A stretch of DNA of 64,000 bases from Spinacia oleracea (lineage: Eukaryota; Streptophyta; Magnoliopsida; Caryophyllales; Amaranthaceae): assembly GCF_020520425.1 (NCBI RefSeq), contig NC_079488.1, positions 90,873,285 to 90,937,284 on the forward strand. Direction: 5' to 3'. Position numbers and translations under genes: made by a program. The notes beneath the pieces are model-generated. The model did not search any database. It was given only the letters and a program-made list of their open reading frames with translations, and was not told the origin of the DNA. Below, one piece after another: positions 1 through 12,496 of this stretch; within the stretch, counting starts at the first letter, position 1, and every line of letters starts with the position of its first letter.

Positions 1-232
1 CCCTTTTTTCCTTTGTGTTTCCCAATGAGAATTTCCAACACATAAATGAACGAGTTGTTCATGAACGTAAATGAACGAGCATACCTATGTTCATGTTCAA
101 ACTCGTTTATTAAGCGAGCTTCAAAAGTTGTTCAAGCTCGACTCGTTTAATAAATGAACGAACATGAACGAGCTTTAAACGAGCCCGAGCCCGAGTAGTT
201 TATTGATCGACTCGCCTCATTTACACCCGTAC
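1..232. mobile_element. Terminal part of a probable hAT-like element, cut by the window edge
   Basis: The segment is packed with short direct and inverted copies of AACGAG/CTCGTT and ATGAACGAG. Subterminal repeats of this kind are typical of hAT transposon ends. It finishes near 222-232 with CATTTACACCC, which resembles the right terminus of hAT elements whose ends read TAGGGGTGTAAA. The other end lies outside the window, so TIRs and an 8-bp duplication cannot be checked. No coding potential is visible. Confidence 0.45.
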
Positions 233-452
233 GATTAGTTATTACTCCGTATAATGTACTGTATGTCGTTACGAAATTGCGGTATTAATGATGGATTAGT
301 GGATTACCAGCTATCCACATTTTTATCCACGGAAACCAAACTTCACAATAATAATAGCTACTCACCACTCGCTTCTCTTTTTCTTCAACCTCCCAAAATT
401 TCTGCAAAATTGAAAAACCCACAAAATTGAACAATTAGCAGTTGAGAAAACC

Positions 453-3131
453 ATGATTTCATCCTCAATCTCTGATAAAATCCTCCATTTGGTCCCAATT
501 TTGGTGAAGTCTTCTTCTTCTACAGGCAAATCTTCTTCTATGTTTCTCTCTCAATCATCCTTTTCTTCTTGTGTATTGGTAGCTTCATTATCACCTTCCA
601 AATTCAAGTTATTATCTTGTTCAACTAATGATCCCAGAAATTTGAGCTCTTGTGATGGTCTATTCAAACATCAACGCCATGTAATTGCTCTTTTTCTTTG
701 CTTTTTTTTCTTTAAAATTTCCTGCCTTTTTTTGCTTGGATTGCTTGGTATATGTTAGAGAATTTGTTCTTTAACAACTTGTATGAGTCCATTACAAAAT
801 TGAAATTACTGGTTTGTTCAGATGGGGCTTTAATCCTCATTGACCATTGAGTAATTGAGTGTTCTTTAAGTGAGGGGTTGGCCCCTGAAGGAAGTAGTAC
901 ATATTCACATACTCCATTTAGGATGTAATACTGTACTATGTGCCCAGTAATTTTTTGATACAGTTACACTATTGGTAACTAGCTTTCACGAAAATTCACA
1001 AAAATAATATTTAAGTGTTCTACTTGCAGTGATTAGTGAAGCTGTTAACCTAGATTTACATGTCAATGGATGTGATAGTGTTCAAGAGTTCCTTTTTGTT
1101 TCTGTTTGTAGGAGGCTGCATGTATCAGATATGTTACTGCTGCCTGATATTATGCAATTTCTGTAGGTTGTTTAGTGTTGGGTTGTTTATTAGTTAAATC
1201 TGTTATATTTTGAACCACATTCAATTCTATTGTGTTGTATGTTTATATATTACATGCTCCTATTTAATCAATCACAAAAGGCATTTAACACAAATGTTGC
1301 TCCTTTGACGATTTCTGTCATCTGATTTAGCTCTACTTTTCAGTGAATTTATTCTTAAAGATTATTTATATTTTACTGCTTTGCATACAGTCTTTAATTT
1401 TTCTCCTTTGTCGTGTATGAAGGCAGAAATTTGGAATGGCATTGACATGGAGACCAATCTTATCAATAAATCAGCATGGTAACTCTTCTCTTATTCTAAA
1501 ATGTGATAAATCTATGCATAAATATTTCCAAGTGAATGAAGAATTTGCCAATATCTTGATTTCTGAATATTCTTTTCTAATGCTGCATATTCTATGTCTT
1601 CCAACTCTTACACCTTGATTTATGAGAAATTAATTTGTTCTTTTACTTTGATGAAGATTTTTAACAAAGGAAACAGTAAACCACTTTATGGCATTATGTT
1701 GTTTACTTGTTTTTAATATTTCCATGCTACCTCTTTCTCATTTCAACAAAAGGTTTGAATCTGTTTTGTTGGTAAAATATGCAAATATCTTGTTTACACA
1801 TTTGATGCTAATGGCCTATGCAGAACTCTCTAAGAAACATTGCGCTGGCGAAAATGTGAAGGGTTTGTTGAGAGGTGGTATTGCCCTTTCATCTGCTACA
1901 ATTGCCTGGTTGGCTTCTTCGCAAGTGGCATACTCCAGCACTGACATCAAAATAAATCCAGTTTATGAGGTTGGAGAGTTATTTGAATTGGGGATTCAAT
2001 TGTCATATGTGCTTTTGCTGTTGGCTTTGCTTGGAGTTGGGACTTTTTATGTTATCCGCCAGGTCCTTGTTCGTCGTGAACTTGATCTTTCTGCTAAAGA
2101 ATTGCAGGTTAGCTTTTCTTTTTGATGCATCTACAATAGGGAAGTTTAAAGTCTCTTGCTTAAAAATGTTCAGATTGTAAATGATTTATTGTCTATTTCC
2201 GAAGTCAAAGATTCATTTGTTCTTTTGGCTGTGGGATGTAATGGACTAAATCAAAATGGCTCTTAAAACCTCTTCGCTTCCTTTCCATGAAGTAGAAGAT
2301 GGCCTTCCCGTTGTCGTCCCGTTATCGCTTTTGGGTCAATTGGAAACAACCTCTCTGCAATTGTAGGGGTAAGGTTGCGTACACCCAACCCCCCCCTACC
2401 CCACTTCTTGCCGGAGCCTCTTTGAGGCAATGGGGTAATGATAATGATAATGATGTAAATGATTTATCGTGATTATGAGATGTTAAACCTGAAAATATCA
2501 ATCATTGTGCAACTTCAGGAGCAAGTAAGGAGTGGTGACGCAAATGCAACTGAACTCTTTGAACTTGGAGCAGTGATGCTGAGAAGAAAGTTTTACCCAG
2601 CCGCCACTAAATTCTTGCTTCAGGCAATTGATAAATGGGATGGAGATGACCAGGATCTTGCCCAGGTTTCACACCAATTATAATTTTCAGGCTTCTGAAA
2701 ACATTGCATATTCTTTCTATTTTCAGGCTTCTGAAAACATTGCATATTCTTTCTAATTTTCAGGCTTCTGAAAACATTGCATCTTTCGACTTTTTGGTCT
2801 ATCGAAATTAAAAGTGTCTATGTCTAAACTTAATAATCTCTACAAACAGGTATACAATGCATTGGGTGTGAGTTTTGTGCGTGATGGAAAGATTGACAAG
2901 GGTATCGCGCAGTTTGAGAAAGCTGTTAAGCTTCAACCAGGGTATGTGACTGCTTGGAACAACCTTGGTGATGCATTTGAACAGAAGAAAGATCTCAAGA
3001 CTGCTCTTAAGGCGTTTGAAGAAGTACTGCTTTTCGACCCCAACAATAAGGTGGCACGCCCTCGAGTTGACTCACTGAGGGATCGTATTAACGTCTACAA
3101 AGGTGTTCCTGTTAAATCCAAAGAACGCTGA
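453..3131 (+). CDS. PYG7: Chloroplast TPR protein, PYG7/Ycf37-like photosystem I assembly factor
   Basis: Five exons join in phase: 453-680, 1427-1478, 1824-2107, 2519-2665 and 2850-3131, with GT-AG borders throughout, giving 330 aa. Residues 1 to about 90 are Ser-rich and poor in acidic residues, as in a chloroplast transit peptide. Two hydrophobic segments follow at about 107-128 and 153-175. Three TPR units lie at about 197-230, 236-269 and 270-303, ending in a basic tail. This layout (transit peptide, two membrane segments, C-terminal TPRs) is that of plant PYG7, the homologue of cyanobacterial Ycf37. PYG7 is known to act in photosystem I assembly at the thylakoid. The first ATG in the frame after an in-leader stretch was chosen as start. 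Exon 2 is only 52 nt, and junction 2/3 rebuilds a Glu codon. Assignment to PYG7 rather than another TPR protein rests on recognised sequence and architecture, not on a search. Confidence 0.85.
2684..2782 (+). repeat. Three tandem copies of a 36-37 bp unit in PYG7 intron 4
   Basis: Copies begin at 2684, 2720 and 2757. Each starts TTTTCAGGCTTCTGAAAAC; the third is cut short after about 26 bp. Each contains a pyrimidine-rich TTTTCAG that looks like a 3' splice site. They lie just upstream of the true acceptor of exon 5 at 2849. The copies are nearly identical, so the expansion is probably recent. Confidence 0.9.
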
Positions 3132-4440
3132 TTATGCTACAATGTAAACTGACTTATATACTTGAATTTTGACATGCCATGAATATGAGAACCAGTCTTG
3201 AATTACGACAATCTATCAGCTCAAATAGTTGCTTTTTGCTTCCTTTGTTTCATATTATAAGGCGCCTGTAATATTTCTATATTATTTGATAATATAAGTT
3301 GTTTCAGACATATATATTTGCAGTCTTTTATGCAAATTTGTCAATTTTAATAGCATTTAAGCAAGTTTTTTCAACAAAATTATCGTTTAAAATTAACAAT
3401 TTTGATTAATTCCAATGATGGAGGCATGGATCAAAGCTACTATCAGATGAATACAAGCTGTTGTCAGTAACTCATGCTCATAGTGAACAAGGGTTTATTT
3501 TATGAAGTACACTCAAATACAGGGCACTTAGATGTATAATGGAAGTTCCGTGGAGAATTGGTGATTTCTATTTTCTTTGAGCCACAAAGGCCAAACGTAA
3601 TGATGTAGATAAGATTCGTTTTCAAGACATGCATACCACCCCTATTACTTTAACTAGCTAAACTAATTACGTCGCCACATCGTACATTCTATTCCGTAAT
3701 ATGTGGATGCTAACTGCGAGTAAAGTAGTTGGTCAAAGTCATGGAGTCGAATCTTGTCTAGTCTTAAGATAGATTTAATTTTAGAATATGAATACAATTG
3801 TGTATTGTTATTCGACGCCCGCGTTTAATAAAAACTCCCTCAATTAATTGATAAAGTACGATTTTTACCCTTTACAATAAAACCCTCCTCCGCCTCCCCC
3901 TTGTAGGAGATATGACTAATAGTAGATGAAATTACAATGACTTATCTGAAATTATGTCGTGGTGTGACACTAATCACTACCCTAAATTTGAATTTGCCCC
4001 ACTACACACACGGACTCATGGCAATCAACCCACAGGGTTACACGACTCTTCATTTCCGCTGTGGACGGGTACGAAGATTGAGAACACCCTTGAACAATAC
4101 TCAGAACAATGGAGATTAATTTGTGTTTGATATTTTCGGAGAAGATGGAGAAGGTATTTTTCTGTGTCTCTTTGGAGGAAGAATCAATGGCCTTTTAATA
4201 GGCTGGAAAGATCTATCAAAAATAGAAGACTATTAGTTGGTCCTCAATCGGGCCATAAATGGAGGAAGCAATTAAGGTAATTTAATTTATAACAGTCAAC
4301 AAATCAATTAGTTGATGTTACACAATCAATCCAATAAGTACGCTCCAAAAATGATGATTCATATTAAGAGAGACCACCTTTTATTTACGAAACTTTTGAT
4401 TATCTTGAAAGTTGAAACAACATAATTTGAAGTTTTCAAC
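3132..4440. other. PYG7 3' UTR and intergenic DNA with no gene
   Basis: The first 150-200 bp after the stop are AT-rich and probably carry the PYG7 3' UTR and poly(A) signals. The rest has only short ORFs in all frames and no recognisable protein family, RNA gene or clear repeat ends. Confidence 0.6.
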
Positions 4441-7400
4441 ATAGACCGAAAGGGGTCAAACTCCAACATTCCCCCACATCTTATCTTAACCCTTTAAAAA
4501 GCAAGAAACCCCCTTTTTTTCCCTTAAGAACAGTATCCCTTCCTCCTTTTACTGGAAACGAAGGCACACCTGTCTAACACCCTTCTCCCCTTTTGTTTCG
4601 ACCTGTCAACACCCTCCTCCCCTTTTGTTTGGAAAGATACCACACATGTCCACCTTTTTCTCCATCTTCGTCTTCTTCCTGGAGCTTCATCCATCATCTC
4701 TGTCTCCCGAGTTCTTTCTGTCTTCCTCAAGATTACTCTCTTTCATGATCTACAACTGTATCCTCCTTCTGCTACCTCTCCTCTCCAATGACATCGGTGC
4801 CTCTGGTCCTCTCCTCTCCTCTCCTCTTCCATGGTGTTGGTACCTCTCCTAATTATCTTCTTCGTCTTCTACATCTCCCGATCTATTATTCTTTGTCTTT
4901 GATATCTCACGATCTAGCAAGGTATTCCAATAATATCTTTGAAGATTCTAAAGCAAAGCCCGATTTAAGAGAATTAATTAGGTTTCAGAATCTTCTAAGG
5001 TATTATTGGAATTCTTGATGGAAGATTCAAGAATGGTGTTAGGATCTAAGCTCTCTCCTTCCCCTTCCTTTGATTCCTAATCTTCTATTGACCTTCTATT
5101 TCAATTCAATCTGTGCAGAAATCAGGAATGAAATTGGAAATACCGCAAATGAGGTAAGCTGCGAAGATTAATATTTTTAAAAAAAAATTCAAGTCTCTTT
5201 AAATTCAATTTTTCTTGTTAATTACTGTTGTTAATTACTACTCCGATGACTGTTACTTTGGACGTTTGTTAATTTGCTTTGATTAGCTTAAAGGTTACTA
5301 TTTTACATAAATGTTATAAGCACACCGTGAATTCTGTCTGTTATGCACGAAGCTGTAGTAGTTTTGATAAATATAAATGTTAATTTGGTGCGAGTTTGGT
5401 CAAGTTATTGACATTTTGTTAGTCTTGTTTACCATATGCTTGTAGCAGGATTGTTTTTATTGAGTACCCATATTCTAATAATCGTAGATGTAATTGAAAG
5501 TACTTTACTCGATTCATTTTTCTGCCTGTATATACCTTTTTACTCCAACTATGTATATAGCATCCTGGTGCATAACTGCATTGTTCCTAGGTTTTGCATA
5601 TATTTAAATCGCAAACCAGATGAATCCATTAAATAAAACTAAAATTACTTGATATTTTGGTGTTGCTGTAGGCGTTAGTCTATGGAATACATAGCTTAAG
5701 ACCTTGTGAGTTCCTTGTAGATGAAGGGGTCTCCATTGAAATAGATACATTTTAGGGTTTGCTGATAGGTTGAGATTATTGATCGGATTTCATTCGGCCA
5801 AGGAGAGAGCATATTTGTTTGTTGGAGTTATGGATATTATCGTCAAACTGATATTATCGTTCACCAGTAAATAATTAGACTGATGTACATTACTTAGTGA
5901 TTTCCTGGTTTGTTATTCACCTGTTCTGACAGTGCTCTCATCTTCCAACTTACATCCTTATCTTTTCAGCCACTTTTTAATTTGATTGTTACTGTTTCCG
6001 TCTTTTTTGGTAAACTCCATTATTTTGAAGTGATAAGTGTTTCCTTTTTATGAAATTTCAAATGATTTCAGGATGACATTGTGCCGCAACACTTTAATGG
6101 AAATTTTCAGGAAAATGTTTCCGAGGTATATAATTCTCTTACCTCTCCTTTAATTTATCTATTTTCCTTCTTGAATTATTGCTGATTGTTTTATATTGTT
6201 TTGATTTCAAGCTCGTTTTATTTGGAGGGAGTTCAATAATACATTATACTCATCTTGTAGGAAATGTGTAATGAATATATAATAACCGGACTAAGTAAAG
6301 GTCATTACATGTTGACTCTATGAAATTAAATGACAAGTACTGAAGTAATGGATGATATTAAGAATAAAACTATCCACCCCTATACAATAACCTGAATTAT
6401 GTTGTTTCGATGAAAATTGTATAAATGATGAAATAACTATTAAAATGAAACCTCAATAGAAGACTAAGAGTAGAGATAATAAAACAAGGAAACGGAAGGA
6501 ATAAAATGCAGTATAACAACAATGAGTATTGAGAACGAACAAACTAATAAAGTTGCAGAATTAGTTGATCATTCGGTCAATTTTGTGTTTCTTCCAAGGT
6601 TAGATTAGCTGAAGTGTTGTAGTTTAACTTTTGTACTTTTCCAAATTGTGATTACTATTTTCCGAATGTTAGTGCAGATACCTAGAAGGCGAAGAAAGAC
6701 ATACAAAGTTCAATGTTATGAACCAACAGCAATGAATACTTGGGGGATTCTGAAAAGGCTCTTATTTTGGGATGAAGATAGAACAGTACAGAATTGAACA
6801 TACACATTCTACAATTCAGAAACATCAGTGTGAAGCAATACTAAACTAACCTTTCCAAGCCGTGTTGATGGCTCTCCATTTGTATTTGGTTCAAATAATG
6901 TTTCCAAATAATTTTCAGATTAAGTTGGGCTAATTACAGAGGCTAAAATGTCACTACTTTTTATTATTATCTAAATTTAAATTTATCTTTTTTCCTTGGT
7001 ATCAGGGAAAGCTACTTCTAATTCTGACGTGTAGGATTTTTATACAGTATATTGTATGCAACTAAGACAGAGGAACTAATCTGGGTTAATGTCATTTTAC
7101 CATTCAATATGAGTTTGAATTCAGGGCTAAAATATATTGTATAGAAATCCAACAAGGAACATACAAAAAAGAGGCAGCATATATATGCTGAATTATCTGA
7201 TTTGCACGCATATGTGACACAGGAGAATGTACTCCAGTGAACTTTGACTCTCAGCATATTTGAGGTTTCCACCAAACTTGACTAAAGAAGAGGTCGAAGC
7301 TAGGGATCGTAGAAGGGCCCAAAATGAAAATGGGTCTACAAGAATGTGTCGATGCTATAATTGGCAACTGCCATCTGAGGGGCATAAGTGGTGGAGTGGC

Positions 7401-9747
7401 AAAGAGACTAAGAATTTCCTTTGAATAATTACTCGCCATCATCTCTTGTTCTTGAAGAGAAAATCAATGGACTTGACAGTGTCTTCAGCTTTCTTGCGTC
7501 CCGAATGTTAATTCATTTTGCAGCCTTAATTGCCACTGGATTAAGAAAACTGTTTGCTAAAATCTTTCTTTTTGTATTGGAACAAAATTGTGTATGTACT
7601 CTCCTTTTTATTTGAAGCTTGCATTGAATTTATGAGGTCTTTTCTCACACATTATTGTTGATTGTAGGAAGATTTTTCAAGAGTGAAGGAGAGATCGTAG
7701 AATTAAAATTTGCTCAGACCCTGATGGTTGCAGCCTGCACCAGGGGCATGTGGTGAACAATTATCCTGTCATCATGGTAGTAGAGAATGTGGTTGAGGCA
7801 ACATATCGATCTGCATAAGAGAGTCTGTTCTGTCAAATGTCCAATCAATGAAAAGCATGGTGAGGTACCTTTCTAGCTTGATCATTTAATTGATTCGATC
7901 TTTATTTTTGTTAATCTATTGTGTTAATATCTTACTTTGGATACTCCTTCATGATCTGAATTAAACGGGTTACTTGAGTGCATGGGAAATTATAGTACAT
8001 GGGACTGGTATGAGAATTAGAGAGAGAGAGAGGGAGAGCAAGGGAAATACAGATATATAGAAAAACAAATATTTTGCTTTTGCTAAACTTTAATAATCTA
8101 ATTCAGCCTCCGTTTTTTTATTGTCATGGTAGATAAGCTTTATTTGGTCTAGAGTTATTTGGGAGAGGTAAGTTTGTTGCTTTAGTTATGATGGTGGTGA
8201 TTGAACCGTTAGATTTTTAAAAATTGATAAATTATGTTTTATGTGAAATGTGGAAATGTATGATATATAGTAATTAGGTTGGATATTTATTTAAGTGTCC
8301 CACATTTCTTTAAGTACGGATATCCATAAATCTAAGTTTAAGTCCAAATATTAGAAAAAGAAAAGGTATGATAAACTAAAAGGAAATGTGAATGGATTAT
8401 TGAATTTATATTCACCATAAAAATATGAAAAAGGATTTAGGATGGAAAGAGATTATGATTACCCCTTACAATTTCGAAAACTCTAAAATTTATACCAAGT
8501 AAATTAGAACCACCTCTGCACGGTATACCTCCCTTTTTTCTGGTGTTTTCATTTGGCCGGTTTAGATCATTGTTTATCGACTTTGAACCAATAGTTTGTT
8601 GATCTGCTAACTGTTAAATTGAATTTAAAATAGTTAGAGTACGTGTTGGACTGATAGGAATGATATGCTTTTTCCTAGCCAAGTGTTTCTCATTGTGTTG
8701 TGCTTAACTTCATGGAAACTTAATTTCATGATATTTTGCAGAAGTATATACTTAACAATAACGAAGAGGAGTTGGCACGAGCTATATGATCCTCCAATAT
8801 GATCTATGTAAAGGAAAACTTCAAGATACAATGTATTATTTTTCTGATAGATAATTCTAGCGAATACCGCTTCTAGATGTTTTATGGTTTGTTTGAATAT
8901 CTGAACTTTGGTTAATTCCTTTGTTTGGAAAATGTAAGACTTTGGATTTGTATTTTTCCGATTCCTTAACAATCAAAATGCTCCAATTTTGTTAACTAGA
9001 TTTTGATGTCTTGGGGTCATGCAACTTTAGTGGAGCTTTGTACTATTACTATTTTCTCTAGCGTGTACAAAGTATAAAACTAAATAATGCATTACCATTT
9101 GTATTATCACTCGGATGTAGAGGTAACATTAACAAAATCATGAGGCATGAGAAGACTTGGTTGACAAAGCAGGATCAATTGGTCGTTATTTTAGACAAAT
9201 ATCATGCCTTCTTTGTAAGTTTATAAATCAGTTCTCAATAATTCTAGATGAGTATGCTGGTTTAGGATACATTCAAGCGTATCGCCAAGCATCCTGATGG
9301 AGGTTGGACCAACATTATCTCTCTCCAAGTGCAATGGTTCCTGAAGTGGTCCTGGAGGGTAACACCACCAAGGACCGCTTGTAATTTCGTGTTTTCTTCC
9401 TCTTTATTTTACCAACGTGCTTATTGCCAACCTGCATCGATCTGTAAAGAAAATAAAATAATTTGCGAGGAAGTTTTTAATGGCTATGTGCATGACTTTC
9501 GCAAGAAAATTTTAGTTATGTTGCGTTGCATAGGTTCAAAAACAATGTTAGTTGTAGTACTAACTCTAGGTATTATGGTTGAGTTTTTAGGAATATGGAA
9601 GAGTTTAATGTTCGTAGGAAATACAGTACAATGATTTCATATTGCCTATTACATGAAAATCCAATTTTAGCATAAAATTTCTAGCATTTACCATAAAAAT
9701 TGTGCATTTTCCATAATATTTTTACAAAATAATTTGCATATCTTGGG
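4441..9747. other. Non-genic DNA upstream of a Helitron 3' end, partly captured sequence
   Basis: This 5.3 kb has no intact gene. It ends at a clear Helitron 3' terminus (9748-9782) and contains a decayed ABCG fragment (7215-7520). Short exon-like blocks with plausible splice borders occur near 5120-5155 (before GTAAGC) and 6072-6124 (after TTTCAG), but I could not assign them to a family. A block near 9118-9370 also looks coding-derived without being recognisable. It is plausible that much of this is Helitron body with captured fragments. The 5' TC end was not found, so the extent is unknown. Confidence 0.4.
7215..7520 (+). pseudogene. ABC transporter G-family (WBC type) nucleotide-binding domain fragment
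   Basis: In broken frames this stretch reads LRFPPNLTKEEVEAR (about 7258), then an IGNCHLRGISGG signature (about 7353-7388), then SSLVLEEKINGLDS (about 7439-7480). These match, in order, the pre-signature helix, the LRGISGG ABC signature and the LLFLDEPTSGLDS Walker B/D-loop of plant half-size ABCG proteins. Single-base losses near 7422-7435, a frame change before the signature and lost Walker residues (DEP replaced by EEK) make it non-functional. The Walker A region and membrane domain are absent. It is probably a captured or relocated gene fragment associated with the Helitron end at 9782. Confidence 0.75.
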
Positions 9748-9782
9748 GGACCGTGCGCGCTAGCGCGCGGTCCAACAACTAG
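9748..9782 (+). mobile_element. Helitron 3' terminus (hairpin plus CTAG)
   Basis: A GC-rich near-perfect hairpin at 9748-9773 (GGACCG then GCGCGC, TA loop, GCGCGC, GGTCC) stands out from AT-rich surroundings. It is followed after a short AACAA spacer by CTAG at 9779-9782 and then T. A hairpin, short spacer, CTRR end and insertion before T is the standard Helitron 3' structure. The element therefore lies to the left on the + strand. Its 5' TC end could not be placed. Confidence 0.8.
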
Positions 9783-12056
9783 TGATTAAAAACAACAAAG
9801 GCTTAAACATAGAAAAAGATAAATTTTTGGGCAATGGATATTCAGTTTAGAAGTATCAATGTCTTGTGGACTTGAATTGATACCCACATCATACAAGTGT
9901 GTCCTACAACAATGTTAGGCGTAATTACCCTTCAACCTTTCACGGAGTTTGTAAAGACACAAATGTGTACTCAATTTTTCTGAAATCAATAAGTTTTCTC
10001 GCGAACTTTAATAGTCGATGCCACGCAAATGCCTGGTTTTTCATGAATGCTCTAGAGGTCCTAGCCTAAGGAAAACACATCAAGTTTGTATTATCACAAA
10101 CCACCTTCACAAGACTATGAACTTATTAAGAGCTTTGGTTAAACCTTACACATATGACAGTAGGAAAAGTACTACATCACTTTTATTAATAGGAATGGTT
10201 GTTGTACAATAATTGAGTTATTTTGTGACTTCGTTTGACCCATTGAACTTAATTATTTCTAAGACGGGTATCAATCACAATTCACTCCGCATATGCTTTA
10301 AAGTCATTCCTTAATTCTGACTCCAACACCAAATTTTTACAAAGGCTTTTGACGAGAAAAACTCAATATATATTCCTCTCACAGTCACGTGATACAACAA
10401 TTTTTCATGATCAATATCCATGACTCAAACATGTATATATTCTAATTACATTACAAGTTGTCTCAATTATAGCTTGTATGTCACAACGCATGAATGGAGT
10501 TGGCTTCACCAACAATGGGTCTCACATTTTGCCAATTAACTAATTGTACCTTACAACCCCCATACATAGTAACCTATAAATAACAATAGGAGAAACAAAA
10601 AAGTCACCTTACCCCCACAATGAGCTAGCATCCAAAAGCTTTTCTAATGGTAGCATCCAATGATATGGGCACTCAACTCCATAACAGAATTATCACTTTC
10701 TATCATCCCAAGGTACATTTCAGTGATTAATAGAGAACACTTCACATTCTCCACCTGTAACACAAGATTGTCTACATGCATATTCTGCTTACCACATAAG
10801 CAACATCAAGTCAAGAACCAAACATAAAACATAGACCTTTAAACACGCTAGCATATTTAATTTATGAAAGACTATTTCCACATAAATTTCAACAACAATA
10901 TGCTAGTAACATACTATATAATGATGGTCTCTCAATAGGAAATTGGTTATTTTACCAAGCACTACATATTCATTTCAGTTTAGTAGTACCTTTACCAACT
11001 TATTTGGTGTTTGGTAAAGTCGAACCTGTACTTCTGCTAAGCATAAACAGGGAGGTTGAATTGGTCTCACCTAGACCCTTGACATGAAATTGTTATACCT
11101 CGAGAATCGAGTATAAATATATACGATTTAAAATTCCACTCTACAAGTATAAAAAAAATCAAAGTCCTTATGAATTAACTCTTATAATTCAAATTCCACT
11201 TTAATCACACACTAACCGGGCTTCCTCGTGACAAAACTTAACCAAGACTTCGCAAACATTATATTCATTGATAGCTTGATTAGAAAAAAATAAACACGAA
11301 AGTCTCATACTTCTTTAGCGAAAAAACATAAACACTCCCGGCCCATCACTCAAAATTAATGGATACAATGAAATAAGGAGAAGCAAATAGCTCACGAATA
11401 ACACACCAGCCTTCTAATTAATGCTACTGCTTGTTACGTACTTATTCCGTTACTAGTAAAACTAGCTCATTTGCCTCAAACACTAACTCACACCCCCACA
11501 ATGACCAACAATAAATCAAATACTTTGTAAGAAAACACCACACACCAAGGGATCGAGGGAGCATAACTACACACTGTGATGTAACTTAGAGTTGCAAAAA
11601 TAAGATTAGAGAAGGAACGAACTTCCCTATTTACTGAAGTAGTCCAAAATTTCAATATGTAAACGAGAAACTCCATGTCGTTGTTTTTTCATGCATATAT
11701 AAACTAACACCCACATCTCAACTGCAAACCAGTAGCAGCTCGATCCTGAGGATATTTTGAATAGAAAGTGCAATGCAACAGTACCTCCACTTGATAGACT
11801 TCTGAAGACCAACAACGTGACACGTTACATGTCTAGACCGACGCGAGGGTAGTAGGGCGAGGGTGGGGGGTTGATTTTCTTATAAGGGGTAAATTCAAAC
11901 TTTTGCATAATTAAACGTGGGCGCGTTAAAAAGAAACCCCTTAGAACATAATTAACGCTAGTTTGAGCAAAGAATTAAACAAAAATCTCATTGGATATTA
12001 CTATAAGACATCCTATTTAAGTGGATGACTTGTAATTTGTATTTGTTAAATTCAAA
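9783..12056. other. Intergenic DNA, no gene seen
   Basis: AT-rich sequence with only short ORFs and no recognisable protein, tRNA or rRNA. No paired terminal repeats were recognised. It separates the Helitron end from the RPN2 promoter region. Confidence 0.5.
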
Positions 12057-12271
12057 TCTATACTATATATATTAAAAGACGTCTAAAAGAAAGTATACGT
12101 GCCACGTGGCGCTCTGATTCTGAGTCGATCGTTCCATTTACCTTGAGTTTAAACAATAAAGCTTTTACCACTAAACTATTGCACGTGTCATATTATCATT
12201 ACAAAAACAAAAAACAAATGAAAATGTTGTTAACGTAGTAACCCGGTGCATCGCTCAGTCCTAAAAACCAG
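12057..12271 (+). mobile_element. Small non-autonomous Helitron (215 bp)
   Basis: It starts after A with TCTATACTATATATATTAAA, the 5' end sequence typical of many plant Helitrons. It ends with a degenerate hairpin around 12240-12258 (ACCCGGTGCATCGCTCAGT, resembling ACCCGTGCATCGCACGGGT), then TCCTAAAAACCAG followed by T. The terminal CTAG has decayed to CCAG. There is no coding capacity. It lies about 230 bp upstream of the RPN2 start, close to the likely promoter. Confidence 0.7.
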
Positions 12272-12496
12272 TTATCCTTATAAATGTCGTACACTTTGTA
12301 TCAAATTCCATAATTTTGATTATCCAACAACCCGAAATGGACACAATCCAGTATCCACCAATAGACCCGAATCACTGACATCAACTTACAAGTCTTAAGT
12401 CTACACTACATTCTCCTCCATTGTTTCCTTCACTCTGTTCCTCCACACCCACACTTTCTCTCTCCTGAATTACAGGATCCTTGTGGTTTCCATACA

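Noticed and set aside
3937-4119. 60-codon ORF after PYG7
   Set aside because: No family, no exon context; consistent with random open frame length.
9118-9634. Possible gene with exon-like block near 9270-9370 and an open frame to 9634
   Set aside because: Several frames look partly coding, but no family could be recognised and stops break each; kept only as part of the Helitron-associated stretch.
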